Assembly (NCBI RefSeq): GCF_000283155.1
Contig: NW_004454160.1
Coordinates: forward strand, 8,260,081-8,324,080
Direction of reading: 5' to 3'
Length of the DNA stretch: 64,000 nucleotides
From: Ceratotherium simum simum
Lineage: Eukaryota; Chordata; Mammalia; Perissodactyla; Rhinocerotidae
In this document: positions 38,170 to 48,990 of the stretch, piece after piece
Position numbering within the stretch: the stretch's first letter is position 1
How the letters are laid out: each line of letters opens with the position of its first letter
Made by a program: the position numbers and the translations under genes
The notes under the pieces: generated by a model
The model's input: only the letters and a program-made list of their open reading frames with translations
The model's database searches: none
Told to the model about the DNA's origin: nothing

Positions 38170-38689
38170 AACAATATCTCTTCTTTCTTTGAACTCTCAA
38201 AGTGCTTTGTATACTTCTTAATTTCTCCCTTCTAGATTGAAAACTTGAAGGCCAAGATTCTTTGTTGTCCTTCTATGTATCTGTATAATGTTCACCATAA
38301 AAATTGATATTCAATACACATCGTTTGGATTAGTCAAATTTATTAATTTATTCTTATAAACATGCCAGGTACGTTGTAAGTACTCAATAAAAATTTTAAA
38401 TATTAGTATCTTTTCCTTCTTACCCTACTGTGAACTCCTAAGCTGCTCACAGGTTAATAGAAAAACTGATAAACAATGTATTAAATATATGGAATAGATT
38501 ATAAGAAAGCTGGAGTCAGGAGTACCTATCTCTCCAAGGTCAGGGATAATTCCCAAATATGACTTGGGTGACTTGCATGGTAAATCTATCATACAGCAGG
38601 AAGAGCAGGTTTGGGAATAGGAGTAGGGGAAGTAAAAAGTTCAGGCTTTGAGTATGTTGCATGTCTAACATCTCACCCATTGTTATTAA

Positions 38690-39055
38690 AAAACAAATCA
38701 ATAAAATAAATTTGAAGATGTAATGGGCTTTAGTCAATGATTTATGAATCGGGCAGCATCCCACCTAGCAGAAAGGAAGAATCTCTGAGGAGCTGTACAA
38801 AACAGAAGGCTTTTGTAGGCAGAAGGGAGAAAAGAATGGATTGTTTCAGGCAGCGTCACCTTCCTTTAGGAGACAAAAGGGATCTATCAGACAGATTGCC
38901 TCACTACTGCTGACTAGGAAATTCCAAACTGACTGGTTAAGATACATTCCTGGGGGAGGTTGAAACTGCAAATAGGTTAACTATTAAGTCTCCATTTGGT
39001 GATGTGGGCTTAGCACAAGTGACTCCATTTTGGGCCTGTCTCTTTTTTTTAACAG
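38690..39055. repeat. Possible old LTR-type repeat fragment
   Basis: The stretch contains 'atgaatcgggcagcatccca', 'gactggttaagatacattcc' and 'agtgactccattttgggcct', phrases I associate with old mammalian LTR or MaLR-like repeats. Family and orientation could not be settled. No coding potential is seen. Confidence 0.35.
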
Positions 39056-39260
39056 TGTGTGTATGTGTGTGTGTATATATATATATGCTTAAATATTTTA
39101 TTACATAATCTGTTTAACATATACACATACATAGTCTTTATATTTTATATCTCTAAATAATAAGATATTTTGTAAGTATAATATGTATATTTTTAAAAAT
39201 ATATAAATATATTTAATATATAGTATTAATATATACTATATTAAATATAGTAAATATTGT
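39055..39260. repeat. (GT)n/(TA)n microsatellite and AT-rich tract
   Basis: It starts with alternating GT (39055-39073), then TA (about 39074-39085), followed by a 170-bp low-complexity AT-rich segment with imperfect palindromic TATA motifs. Confidence 0.9.
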
Positions 39261-39959
39261 AGGCATTCTTTGGGTATAAATAATAGAGAGCTGCTTCAAA
39301 CTAGCTTAAAAATAAAGAGAATTTGTTTGAAGAAGACTGGATTTTCTCAAAGAATCCAAAGGCAACAATTACAGTTGGATCTCAGAAGGGACTAGAACCA
39401 GGAACTAGAAGGATATCAGGATTTCCAGGAGTCAGTTATCTGTATATCTCTATCTCTGGCTGTCTTTTTCAGTCTCTCCTATTCTCACTTTCTTTTTTCT
39501 TTCCCCAACTCCATCTTCTCTTTGTATGAGTTCTCATTTCTGCTTCTCTCAATGTATCTGCTTCATTTTTATCTCTCTCTCTTTGCAGTTTGGCTTTCCC
39601 TGCTTGGACACTCAGGTAGCCAAACTTGATGCCCCTTTACAGCTCTGAGTTTACGTGTCATCAGTCAGGCAAACAATACAAAATGAATAATATCTCAATC
39701 CCACTACTAAAACTTCTGGGAGAGAGAATCAGATTTACCCAGGTGTTCATCCCTGGTACAGTCAGCCATGGCCTAGGGACAGAATCAGGTTGTGTAAATA
39801 AAATTACCCAGAGTCCTGATATCTCTTTCTGTCTACATCACAAAACCGATTTGGGAGTCATCATTTTTCCTACATGAATGAGATCACTGAGGGAAACTGT
39901 ATAGAGTGAGAAGTAAACTAAGAGTGGAACCATGGGGGCACAAAAATGTCTAAGGAATG

Positions 39960-39984
39960 GGTGGCTGATAAGGAGTCTGGAAGA
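39960..39984 (+). repeat. 25-bp dispersed repeat, copy 2
   Basis: This is an exact match of 38145-38169, 1.8 kb downstream and in the same orientation, within otherwise unique intronic sequence. Confidence 0.9.
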
Positions 39985-41341
39985 TCCTGTGAAGGAGTGG
40001 TCAGAAAGACAGGATAAGAACCAGAACTAGATATCCTAGAAATTAAAAGGAGGAAAAAATTTCTAAGTGAGGAGGAGTATCTAAGATATTAAGTAAGGTA
40101 ATTACTGAGAAGAATCCATTGACTTTGGCAATTAGAAGGTCGTTAGTGAGAGAAATTTTATTTTCTTTTCTAGGATGGTGGTGGTAGTCGTTGTTTTTGT
40201 TTTTCCATTTTAAGAGGAACAAGAATATTTAAGGCAAAGGAACCAGTTATTTAATTATGGAACATCAATTTGCAAGAGTGTATTATATTAGGCTAATACA
40301 TTTAGCCTAAAATAATACTCCCTAAATTATTACAAAGGTTGCCTGATATAAGGCCAACTTTACATAGCAATATGAATAAAATCAGGGTTATTATCATGCA
40401 TTGTCAGAGCCATAGGCTATAAGAACAGACAATTTACTTTTTGGCAGGCTTTTATTATTTCTAGGGTGCTGCTACTCATTTGCAAATTCCAGGATGTAGG
40501 AGAGGAGGGATATCTGGGGGGTTTCGTTTGATTATATTGTATGTTCTTAGAGTACTTTTTCTGTCTCTGACTGTGGTAGAATGAACAAATTTTTAATAAT
40601 GTGGAATCTAATACCCAGGAGTACTTAATGTTTTTTGTTTTCAGTTCTCCTTCAACCTTGATATGACTTACAGCATTCTGGTATTTTCTTATGAACCTCA
40701 TATAAGTTCAGACTTGAACTGTTCCCTCAGTTCACATAGCTATTTAGTTGTCTTTTATGCCTCCTGATAAGTTTTGTCTCTACAAACCAGTGATGAAATT
40801 TGAACTTTACTTCCAGGGAGTGTTTCTGTACCAGCCATCCATTATATTGATGTATTAGCCAAACATTGACGGACAAACACATCTACAGAAAGCAATCCAA
40901 AAAGGAATAATTAGGTTTCTCCTACAGTATAAAAATCTCATATTTTAGAAAATTATATTACTAAAAGCTGTACAGTTTTCTACCTTATAAAGTGGGAATA
41001 ATATTATTTCTTAGGGTTATTGAAAAAAAATCAAACAAATTAATATAAATTAAAGCTCTTTGTAAACCATAAAATGCTATATAGTTTAATATTACTAATT
41101 TTGCTGTCTCTCATGCGATAGCAATTATAGTAACCATTGGTATACATAAGTATTTGTTCCCTATCTTCACAAATACCATGGTTTATTTCTCTAGGTTTGC
41201 TGGAAGAAGTTGGCCTCTCATGGCTGAGGGATAGGGCAAAAGGGACTGCTGGTTTTTTGGGTGCTGAAAGCACAATGTTGTCCACAGCTTCTAATGTTTC
41301 TAACTTTTAAAAAAATACAGATCTGGTGTGCTTTTACTTTA

Positions 41342-41569
41342 TTTTTTTTTATTTTTTTATTTTTTAAAGATTTTATTTATTTTATTTTTTCCCCCCAAAG
41401 CCCCAGTGGATAGTTGTATGTCGTAGCTGCACATCCTTCTAGTTGCTGTATGCGGGACTCGGCCTCAGGATGAACGGAGAAGTGGTGCCTCGATGCGCAC
41501 CCGGGATCCGAACCCGGGCCACCAGCATCGCAGCGCGCGCACTTAACCACCAAGCCACAGGGCCGGCCC
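41342..41569 (-). mobile_element. ERE-type SINE, short form, distinctive subfamily
   Basis: This is nearly identical to 2358-2573 and shares body variants (GACTCGGCCTCAGGATGAAC; CCTCGATGCGCACCCGGG) absent from other short-form copies here. The target-site duplication TGTGCTTTTACTTTA lies at 41327-41341 and 41570-41584. Confidence 0.95.
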
Positions 41570-41594
41570 TGTGCTTTTACTTTAAACATGACTC

Positions 41595-41892
41595 GGGCTG
41601 GCCCGGTGGCTTAGCGGTTAAGTGTGCGCGCTCCGCTACTAGCAGCCCGGGTTCGGATCCCGGGCACGCCCCGACGCACCGCTTCTCCGGCCATGCTGAG
41701 GTCGCATCCCACATACAGCAACTAGAAGGATGTGCAACTATGACCTACAACTATCTACTGGGGCTTTGGGGAAGAAAAAAAGGAGGAGGATTGGCAATAG
41801 ATGTTAGCTCAGAGCCGGTCTTCCTCGGCAAAAAGAGGACTAGCACGGATGTTAGCTCAGGGCTGATCTCCCTCACAAAAAAAAAACAAAAA
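41595..41892 (+). mobile_element. ERE-type SINE, long form, abutting an inverted ERE
   Basis: This long-form copy has a 16-bp target-site duplication ACTTTAAACATGACTC at 41579-41594 and 41893-41908. Its left duplication overlaps the right duplication of the preceding ERE, so it landed immediately beside the head of that copy. The two heads face each other 25 bp apart. Confidence 0.95.
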
Positions 41893-42941
41893 ACTTTAAA
41901 CATGACTCAAAGCTGTGGAAATTTTCTGAATTTTTAATGAGTTTGGTTTTTGGTATATACTTTCTCAATATAGTATAAGACAGAAAAAACATTATGGCTA
42001 CTGAAGGAAACTTAGGTGTGATCTTAGGTGAATCATATTTTAAAAAGTGAAATTTATAGCTGACCTTGATTCAGCACTGAATTAGTCATCCCTTACTTAT
42101 GCAGGATATTACATCAGGAATTCCTGGGTTTGTGTCCAGCCCTGAGCGGTCAACTTCCTGGACTAATGTAGTCCCAGAATAGCTGTCAGTTTGCCAGACA
42201 TTTATTGAGCACCTACTGTGTGCCATACATTGCAATCGGCTTATCTCAGCATTGTTATTCAAGTATTTTCAAATTTCAAATAAGCTATAAATGCTTTAAT
42301 ACCATTGGTAATGAAATATCTAATCATTAGAAAAGTGATTACCTGTGATAAAATAAGACAAGGGACTTCATTTATGTTCAGAATCCTAGGGCTTTGGTGT
42401 TCTAGTTCGATTTTTACAGTGCTCGATGAAATGCCACGTATGGAACACTTATTGATAACTGGGTAAAATTATTAACTGATGATAACCTGTCTCTTGATCT
42501 CTGTATTCGTCTCTGAGCTCCCCAAGAGCAAGAATTATAACAAGTCATATTTATTAAGGGCTTCCAGTGTTCATCATAACAACTCCATAGCAACTACTAG
42601 AGGGTAGTAGCAACTTATTCAAGATCACACAGCTAATAAGTGACAAAGCGCTTTTTCAAAACCACCTCAGCATGACTTTACAATTAATGTTCTTTCACAT
42701 GATGCCGTCCTATTCCCAGTCCCCAGCACAGTCATCTGGCTATGTAGATATGCTGTCAATGCTAGAATCAATAATGGATAACTTTCTTCTACCTTGCTTG
42801 GCCAGAGACTTCTTGTTCTTTTTTAAAAAAATTATTTTCCTTTTTTGTTTTTAAAAATAGATTTCATCTGAAGATATTAAAACTGCCTTGCTTACACTGT
42901 ATTCTGAAATAAAATCCATTTCTACCTTTTCTCCCTTGCAG

Positions 42942-43081
42942 CCTTTCATCATGTTTCTGTTTACCCAAAGAAGGAGCTTCCTTTTTTCATCCATTTCACA
43001 GCAGGACTGTGCTCTTCTACAGCAATGATAGCTCTTCTCACACACCAGTTTCCTGAAATCATGGGTGTTTTTGCTAAAGCT
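42942..43081 (+). CDS. ST7L: ST7L coding exon with C-terminal hydrophobic segment
   Basis: This 140-bp exon follows a strong acceptor (CTCCCTTGCAG) and completes the Thr codon: [20 protein letters not shown], then [20 protein letters not shown], then GVFAKA. It ends on a codon boundary before GTAAGT at 43082. The run [21 protein letters not shown] is hydrophobic enough for a membrane helix, in agreement with the multi-pass topology reported for the family. It is the last strongly conserved exon; the terminal exon lies 13.4 kb downstream. Confidence 0.96.
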
Positions 43082-45164
43082 GTAAGTATGATCTCAAGGA
43101 CTTGTGTAGAGTATTTGTAAAACACACAAGAAACCATCTCTGATCTGTTTGTGCTAAACCAGTTGATCAGTGAAAGATATTTGTTATAGTAAGTTAAAGG
43201 AATTGATTTGTAAAGTTGCTGCCATGAATATGTCAAACATAAGTTTTTGGTGATTTGAGCTATATTTTGTTGCTTAAAAGCTTAAAGAATACAATGGCAT
43301 AACATTATAAAATTGGTCTTTGTAGATCACTTTTGATGGTAAACATAGCACTTATTACTAGCTAAAGAATAATCCAACTCTTAAATGCATTTTTTTGGCA
43401 TTTAAAAAATTTCCCTATTTTGTAACAAGCCTTTTGATTTTTCCTTTTAAATGAAATCTTTAGTTCTAAGGATTTGCTGAACTTTAAATTCAAGAGAACA
43501 ACTAGGATGGAGAATAGGTAGGTAAGATGAGAAATATGGGACATTTGCCCTGGGTACAGAATGTGCCTCTTTACTCAAAGGTTCTCCCTGTTATTGTATC
43601 TGCATGTTCTTATTGACCTTCCCCAACATTGGGTTTAGAACCATATATAGAGCTTTATTTTCATTTTTACCCTTTAGTTTTGAAGTGCTTCCCCATTTCT
43701 TGACCCAGGTCCAGAAAGTACTTGAGGATTGATATTAGAGAGGGTATCCCATGATTATTTACTCTTCTACATAAACATAATTAATGTCACTGGCTTAAAG
43801 TGAAATTACCAAAGATAAGTCCTTTTAAGTCTCCAAGCCTTTTAATAAAACGTGTCTTTCTTGTATGTCTTCGCATTTTCACCAGATCATAAGAGTTCAA
43901 ACCCAAAAAGAAAATGCTGATGCATTATATTCCCAAATAGAAAAGCACTGATTACTGTAGACACAGTAGCCCTTACTTGGTAATGTAATTTCTATGTTTG
44001 TCTCTATATGCCTCCATTCTAACTCCCTGTTTCCTCACAATTTCTTTTCTTGCCTTAAGAATAGTTTATTTTGTACCTTAACGATTAGTTGGTTTTCTTC
44101 TGGCACCAGTAGTAAGAGCACTGGTTTCCCTTTTTCCCTGAAGGTCAACTGTATAATGTGTTAAGTTGCCACTGGCTGTAGGCCTAGGAGTCTGAAACTG
44201 CACTTGATTCTGGTCAAGCTTCAAGAAGAATGACTTTCTACTGGTGTTCAGGGAGTATAGATATTTGAGTTGGAAACTGACTATTCTGTTTCCTTTTAGT
44301 GTGAAAAGGAAGCTTAGTGATCATACCATAACTCTGTTGTTTGCAGTGGTACTGACTGGGGAGCCAAGTCTGTCTCATACTGAAATGACCTTACTGTGTA
44401 ATCTGGCATAGAAAAAAAATTGACTAGAAAGGGAATCTCATCCATTTAACAACTGGAAAAAAATATGCAGCTGTTTATTTGAGATCACAGGCAAGCAGTG
44501 GGAGAGATGCTCCTTAGATAGTGGGAAGGAGGTAAAATATAACAAGCAGGGAGACCTAGAATCTGGAATAGATATGTAGCTATTGTAAGTAGTGTACTTA
44601 CATGAGGTACTGGCTGAAATTAATGTGGAATGTGCTCACTATCTGTTCTATCCATCATCATTGGTATATAGTGTCTGCCTGTACCTAAGAGATCACTGAC
44701 GAACCAGAAGAGCCTTTAAGGTTACATAGCACAAGCTCCTTAGCACTCCTCTAGCACAGTCTGAGAATGAATACTTATGCATTTTAAAGTAGAAACTTCT
44801 TTTTTAGACCAAAAGTTATTAATTTACTGTGATGCTAGTTGATGAACAATAAACAGGCATTTATTTTCTATCTTTTGGTGTTCGTATAGTTCATGATGTA
44901 TAGTGTTAAAAATGTGCCTGAGAGCAAACTTTTACAGCCACGTTTTATCCTTGTGGCCTTTATGTGTACATTTTAAGTTCCTAAAGCTAAGTATTTACAG
45001 AAAGTACCTGCAAACCAATATTTGGTATGCAGCAGTTCCAAGGGCATGTTCCGTTTAAGAATTAATGAAAATGATTACGTTATAGGCAATCTCCAGATTA
45101 TAAACACAATGTATAAATGCCTCAACAGACAGATAGCCAGCTAGGGAACTAGAGGCTCAAATTC

Positions 45165-45345
45165 TACTTCCTAACAGTTAGTAAAGTGTGGTCTATGCAC
45201 TAGGAGCATCACCATCACCCAGGAGCTTGTTAGAAATGCAGAACCTCAGGCACCACTCCAGACCTCCTGAATTGGCATTTTAACAAGATCTCCAGGTGAT
45301 CCTATATGCACATTTAAAGCTTGAGAAGCCCTGCTCTGCTCTACC
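45165..45345. repeat. MER5A-like hAT transposon relic
   Basis: It has the typical MER5A layout: 'taaagtgtggtctatgcact', 'aggagcttgttagaaatgca', 'gacctcctgaattggcattt', 'tccaggtgat' and 'aaagcttgagaagcc'. It is non-autonomous. Confidence 0.8.
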
Positions 45346-45409
45346 CCCAATAAGAGGAATTTAGAATGCCAGGATAGTGCCACCTCTTCACAGTGGAGAA
45401 GGGGCGGCA

Positions 45410-45640
45410 TTGCAGAGTAGTTATGAGCATAGGTTTTGGAGCCAGACTGCTTTGCTTTGAATTCCAGCCCTGACACTTTAATGGCTGTGCAGTCTCGGGT
45501 AAGTTACTTAACCTTTTCTCCCCCTCATTGTAAAATGAGAATAGTACTATTTTTGTGAGGGCTAAATGAGTTTAAAATATGTCAAGTGTTTAGAACCATA
45601 TCTGCCCATAGTAAAAACTAGGTGAGTGTTCGCTGTTGTC
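45410..45640 (+). repeat. MIR SINE
   Basis: It shows 'aggttttggagccagactgc', 'gctgtgcagtctcgggtaag', 'ttacttaacc' and 'aaaatgagaatagtacta' in the MIR order. Confidence 0.88.
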
Positions 45641-48600
45641 GACACCGTCTTTGTCATCATCATCACCAAAGTGCAGCTATAGTGGGAAACCCTATCCCCT
45701 TCACATTTGGAGGAACTATGTCCAAATAGTAAACTCAAAATGCATTTTCCCATAGAAGTTATAGTATAAATGGTGGTTGAGTGTCATTTAACCAATACTG
45801 TTAGTACTATACTTCTGGTACATCATGTGTATGTGAACCACAGAAAGTGGAGAAATGTTTCAAATTCTAGGCACTGGCAAACTACATTGTAGAACAGAAC
45901 CTATTTGTAAGTTGCAAACTGCCTATGTTAAGATTTTCTGTTAAGTCAGATATTTGATGGCCAAATACAGTAGAAATCAATGAGAAATCTTGGAAACATA
46001 CTTGTTCTTCTATTTGGTAAGGCAAAGCAATTTAAGAAAATTTCCTAAATTTCTTCCATTGTTACCATTGTCTCTTCCTCATCTAATATCTTTTTTGTAT
46101 TAGCTCACATGCTAGAGTGAACTCAATTTGAATTTGTTAAAATGGATTTTTTACAAAAGTTGCTTTTCTGTGAAGCAAGGCACTAGGGATTAATGATTTT
46201 TAATAATCCTCTCTGTACATCAGATTTAAGTAAATGGAAGGGAATGAACTAGAATAGTTAGTGGTTTTAGTGCGCCTTCTCCTTTTGCATGGTTTAAAGC
46301 TATGTGGAATAAGACTTCATTTTCAGCAAGTTAGTACTTTTTTTTCCCTGATTTTTCTCCTGGCTGAGATGAAAACCTCGTCTGATAGGAGACATAGAGC
46401 AATGAAAAAAAATTGCATAAATCCCTGGAGATGTGGAATGTGCTGATATGAGAACTGATATTCTCCAAGGCTAGAATTCCTGAAAAAGGAAAAATTGCTT
46501 TTAAGTGGTAGGGCATTTTCTCACCTGCTTTGAAGCCTGCTGGGTTAAATATGAGAGTTCAAAGTAAGGGTAGCCAGCAAACCAAATGAACTAGAATCTG
46601 ATTCTGCTTATCTGAAAGGAGCTTCTTTATTTAAAAGCAACACTGTCCTGTCCTTAGAGAACCAATCTTCATCTTCTCTGGCCCCTTTCATTTCTCTCTT
46701 GCAAGAAAAGCTTTCTTCTTAGTAAGCCTTGGGAGGGCGTTATCACAACAGTGAAAAGACTAAAGATGGTCTTTGGAGATTTCACTAACTTACAGATGAA
46801 TTCAGGCTTGTGGCATGTGACCTTAGTGCTCTGAATTCAAAAGTGTGTTTGAATATAAAAATCCATAGTTGGGTTTTAACTAAATAGGACAGCCTTTGCA
46901 ATGTTGGCAGAAAAAGGTGTTACTGGTAAAGACAGAAATCAAAAAGATTCCCAAATAAATTGTTTGTTTCACTAAGGCAAAACTTGGTTGAAATTTGTTT
47001 CAGTGAACACATATTATAGCTCTGCTGAGGTGGGAATGGGCCCTGTTTCCACATATTTCTACTAATCTTTATGTGGGAAAATGTGGTTGGACATGCCAGT
47101 GATGCATTTCTGAGCAACTCATAATTGGCTCGCTTCACTGTAACTAGGGCCTAACAATCTGCTTGATTAATTCTTTAAGAACTGCATTAGCCAAGTTGTA
47201 TGATTTCCAAAGATATAGAAGGTCAGATGTTACACTAACAAAAGACCTCTCTACAGAATGTCTGACGTGGATTTCTCCAGCCCCTTCCCAAAAATAATTA
47301 ACATTTTTCTTTTCAGATTACATTTTTAAAAATAATAAGCAGATATAAATGCCAAGTGTCTTTTACTGAATAGTGATCAAAACTTTTGAGGAGGTTTGTC
47401 CACTATTCTCATCATTTTTTCCAGGGCAAAGATCATCTTCATAACTAGGGGAGTTGATAGGCAATTATAGCTATATATTGATATATATGAGTAGAAAAAT
47501 GTTATTATTTTTAAAGGTTCCTAATTTTCCATTGTCATAACCAGTGAAATGAAATATGTTCATAGGTGAAAGTTTTTTTTTATATTCTCCATCTGACTTC
47601 ATTAATACTAAAAACCTATGATAGTTGTATTCCTCTTTATTAAATACATAGGGCCACATTCAGAAATTAAACTGACAATTAAAATAAATTTCTTCAAAAT
47701 GGATTATTTTTCAAAGCTGTGAGACTTCTTTAGTTCCTAAGAACTGATAGAGCTTTTAAAACATTTTGCATTGTAACTGAGCTTATATTCCTGTAAAATA
47801 TTGTTCTGTAACCATGCTATTTACACAGTAATAAAGCTGAGGTATTTCCCAGAGACTATCCTGATAATAAAATGAGCCTATTAGGTGACAGGTCAAAATT
47901 TTTAAATGTTTACATTTTTGTTCCCATGTTTGTGCCGCTGAAGTCTTTATTTGGGCAGTCTAGCATATTCCAATGTTGCTTTTCTTAATTAACTGGGATA
48001 TTTGTAGCAAGAGAAAAGATATTTTCTACTTCGTATAAGGGTATTTCTCATGCTTCATCCTCATTGTTTTCCGTCAAAAAGAATTAGACCGAGAAATCTA
48101 TGAAATTGCTAATTTTCTTATTTATCCAAGTTTTCTAAGTACAGAAATCTTCAAAGGAAAAAAAAAAAAAGAATAAAAGTTAGGACAATGTACTTTTTAA
48201 TGCATGTCTATATCCTTTCCTCAGGGTTTAATTCAGTTTTGAAGTTTTTGGAAAGCACCCTCTTTGCCTATTAACATGTGCCTGTCAATTATGAAGTTCA
48301 CAAAAGCTCTCCCTGAATTTATTTGGCACTATATTTAATCATCTTTTCCCGCCCAAAGTGAAAGTCTCAGTGCCAAAGTTTAGGACATCTTGTCACTAAC
48401 TGTTACTAATATGTTTATTGCTTAATCATTAGCACTTGGGGCAAATGGACTACATAGCAGTTTTTAGAAGCGCTGTGTTTAGATATTGATGTAAATCGCT
48501 CATTCCAAACCGATTACACTAGTGATATTAGAATTCACATTAGGAAACCTACTAATTTTTGTTTTAGAAAACATCTTTGTTTTTTGAAGACCCAGCATAG

Positions 48601-48849
48601 TCCTCTAAATGCAGAGAATAATAGGATACAGAAGAAAATTATAATCTTGAGGAATAGTTTTTAGCTTTTTCCTTGAGTGGAATTTTGCTCCTTCCCCTAC
48701 CAATCAAATTTCTAATGCTCAAAAGAACTAAATTAGTATGCCTACTTAATATTAAATTATACTTATTATTAAATTAGTATGATTACTTATTAACTTACAA
48801 TTCTAAACCATGAGTAATTTGGACTTCATTTAGTTATCTTTTTTTAAGA

Positions 48850-48990
48850 GTTTATACTTATACTCTCATTTTATTCTTACTAGAGCCATTGTGAGACAGA
48901 TTGTGATCTTCCATTGTTATAATGGGGAAGTTTGAGTCATTAAAGTTAAGTGATTTGCTTGAAATCACACAATAGATAGCTCTGTACTCA
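48850..48990 (+). repeat. L2/MIR-like ancient repeat
   Basis: It contains 'actctcattttattcttact', 'taatggggaagtttgagtca', and 'gaaatcacacaatagatagc', a degenerate L2-type pattern. Confidence 0.5.

Larger units (their letters stand above)
36321..42941 (+). other. ST7L: ST7L intron with L1 RT fragment and ERE pair
   Basis: It contains an L1 ORF2 piece (36535-37735), an LTR-like fragment (about 38690-39055), GT/TA simple repeats (39055-39085) followed by an AT-rich tract to 39260, and a head-to-head ERE pair (41342-41892). An L2/MIR-like stretch lies at about 42185-42310 and another at 42545-42665. From 39300 to 41300 I recognise nothing except one copy of a 25-bp dispersed repeat. Confidence 0.8.

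Noticed and set aside
41443..41937. 164-codon open frame
   Set aside because: It is read across two opposed EREs, whose GC-rich heads lack stops in some frames.
32925..43081. Assignment of the + strand gene to ST7 instead of ST7L
   Set aside because: Paralogue-specific residues ([37 protein letters not shown]) and adjacency to WNT2B favour ST7L; ST7 lies beside WNT2 instead.
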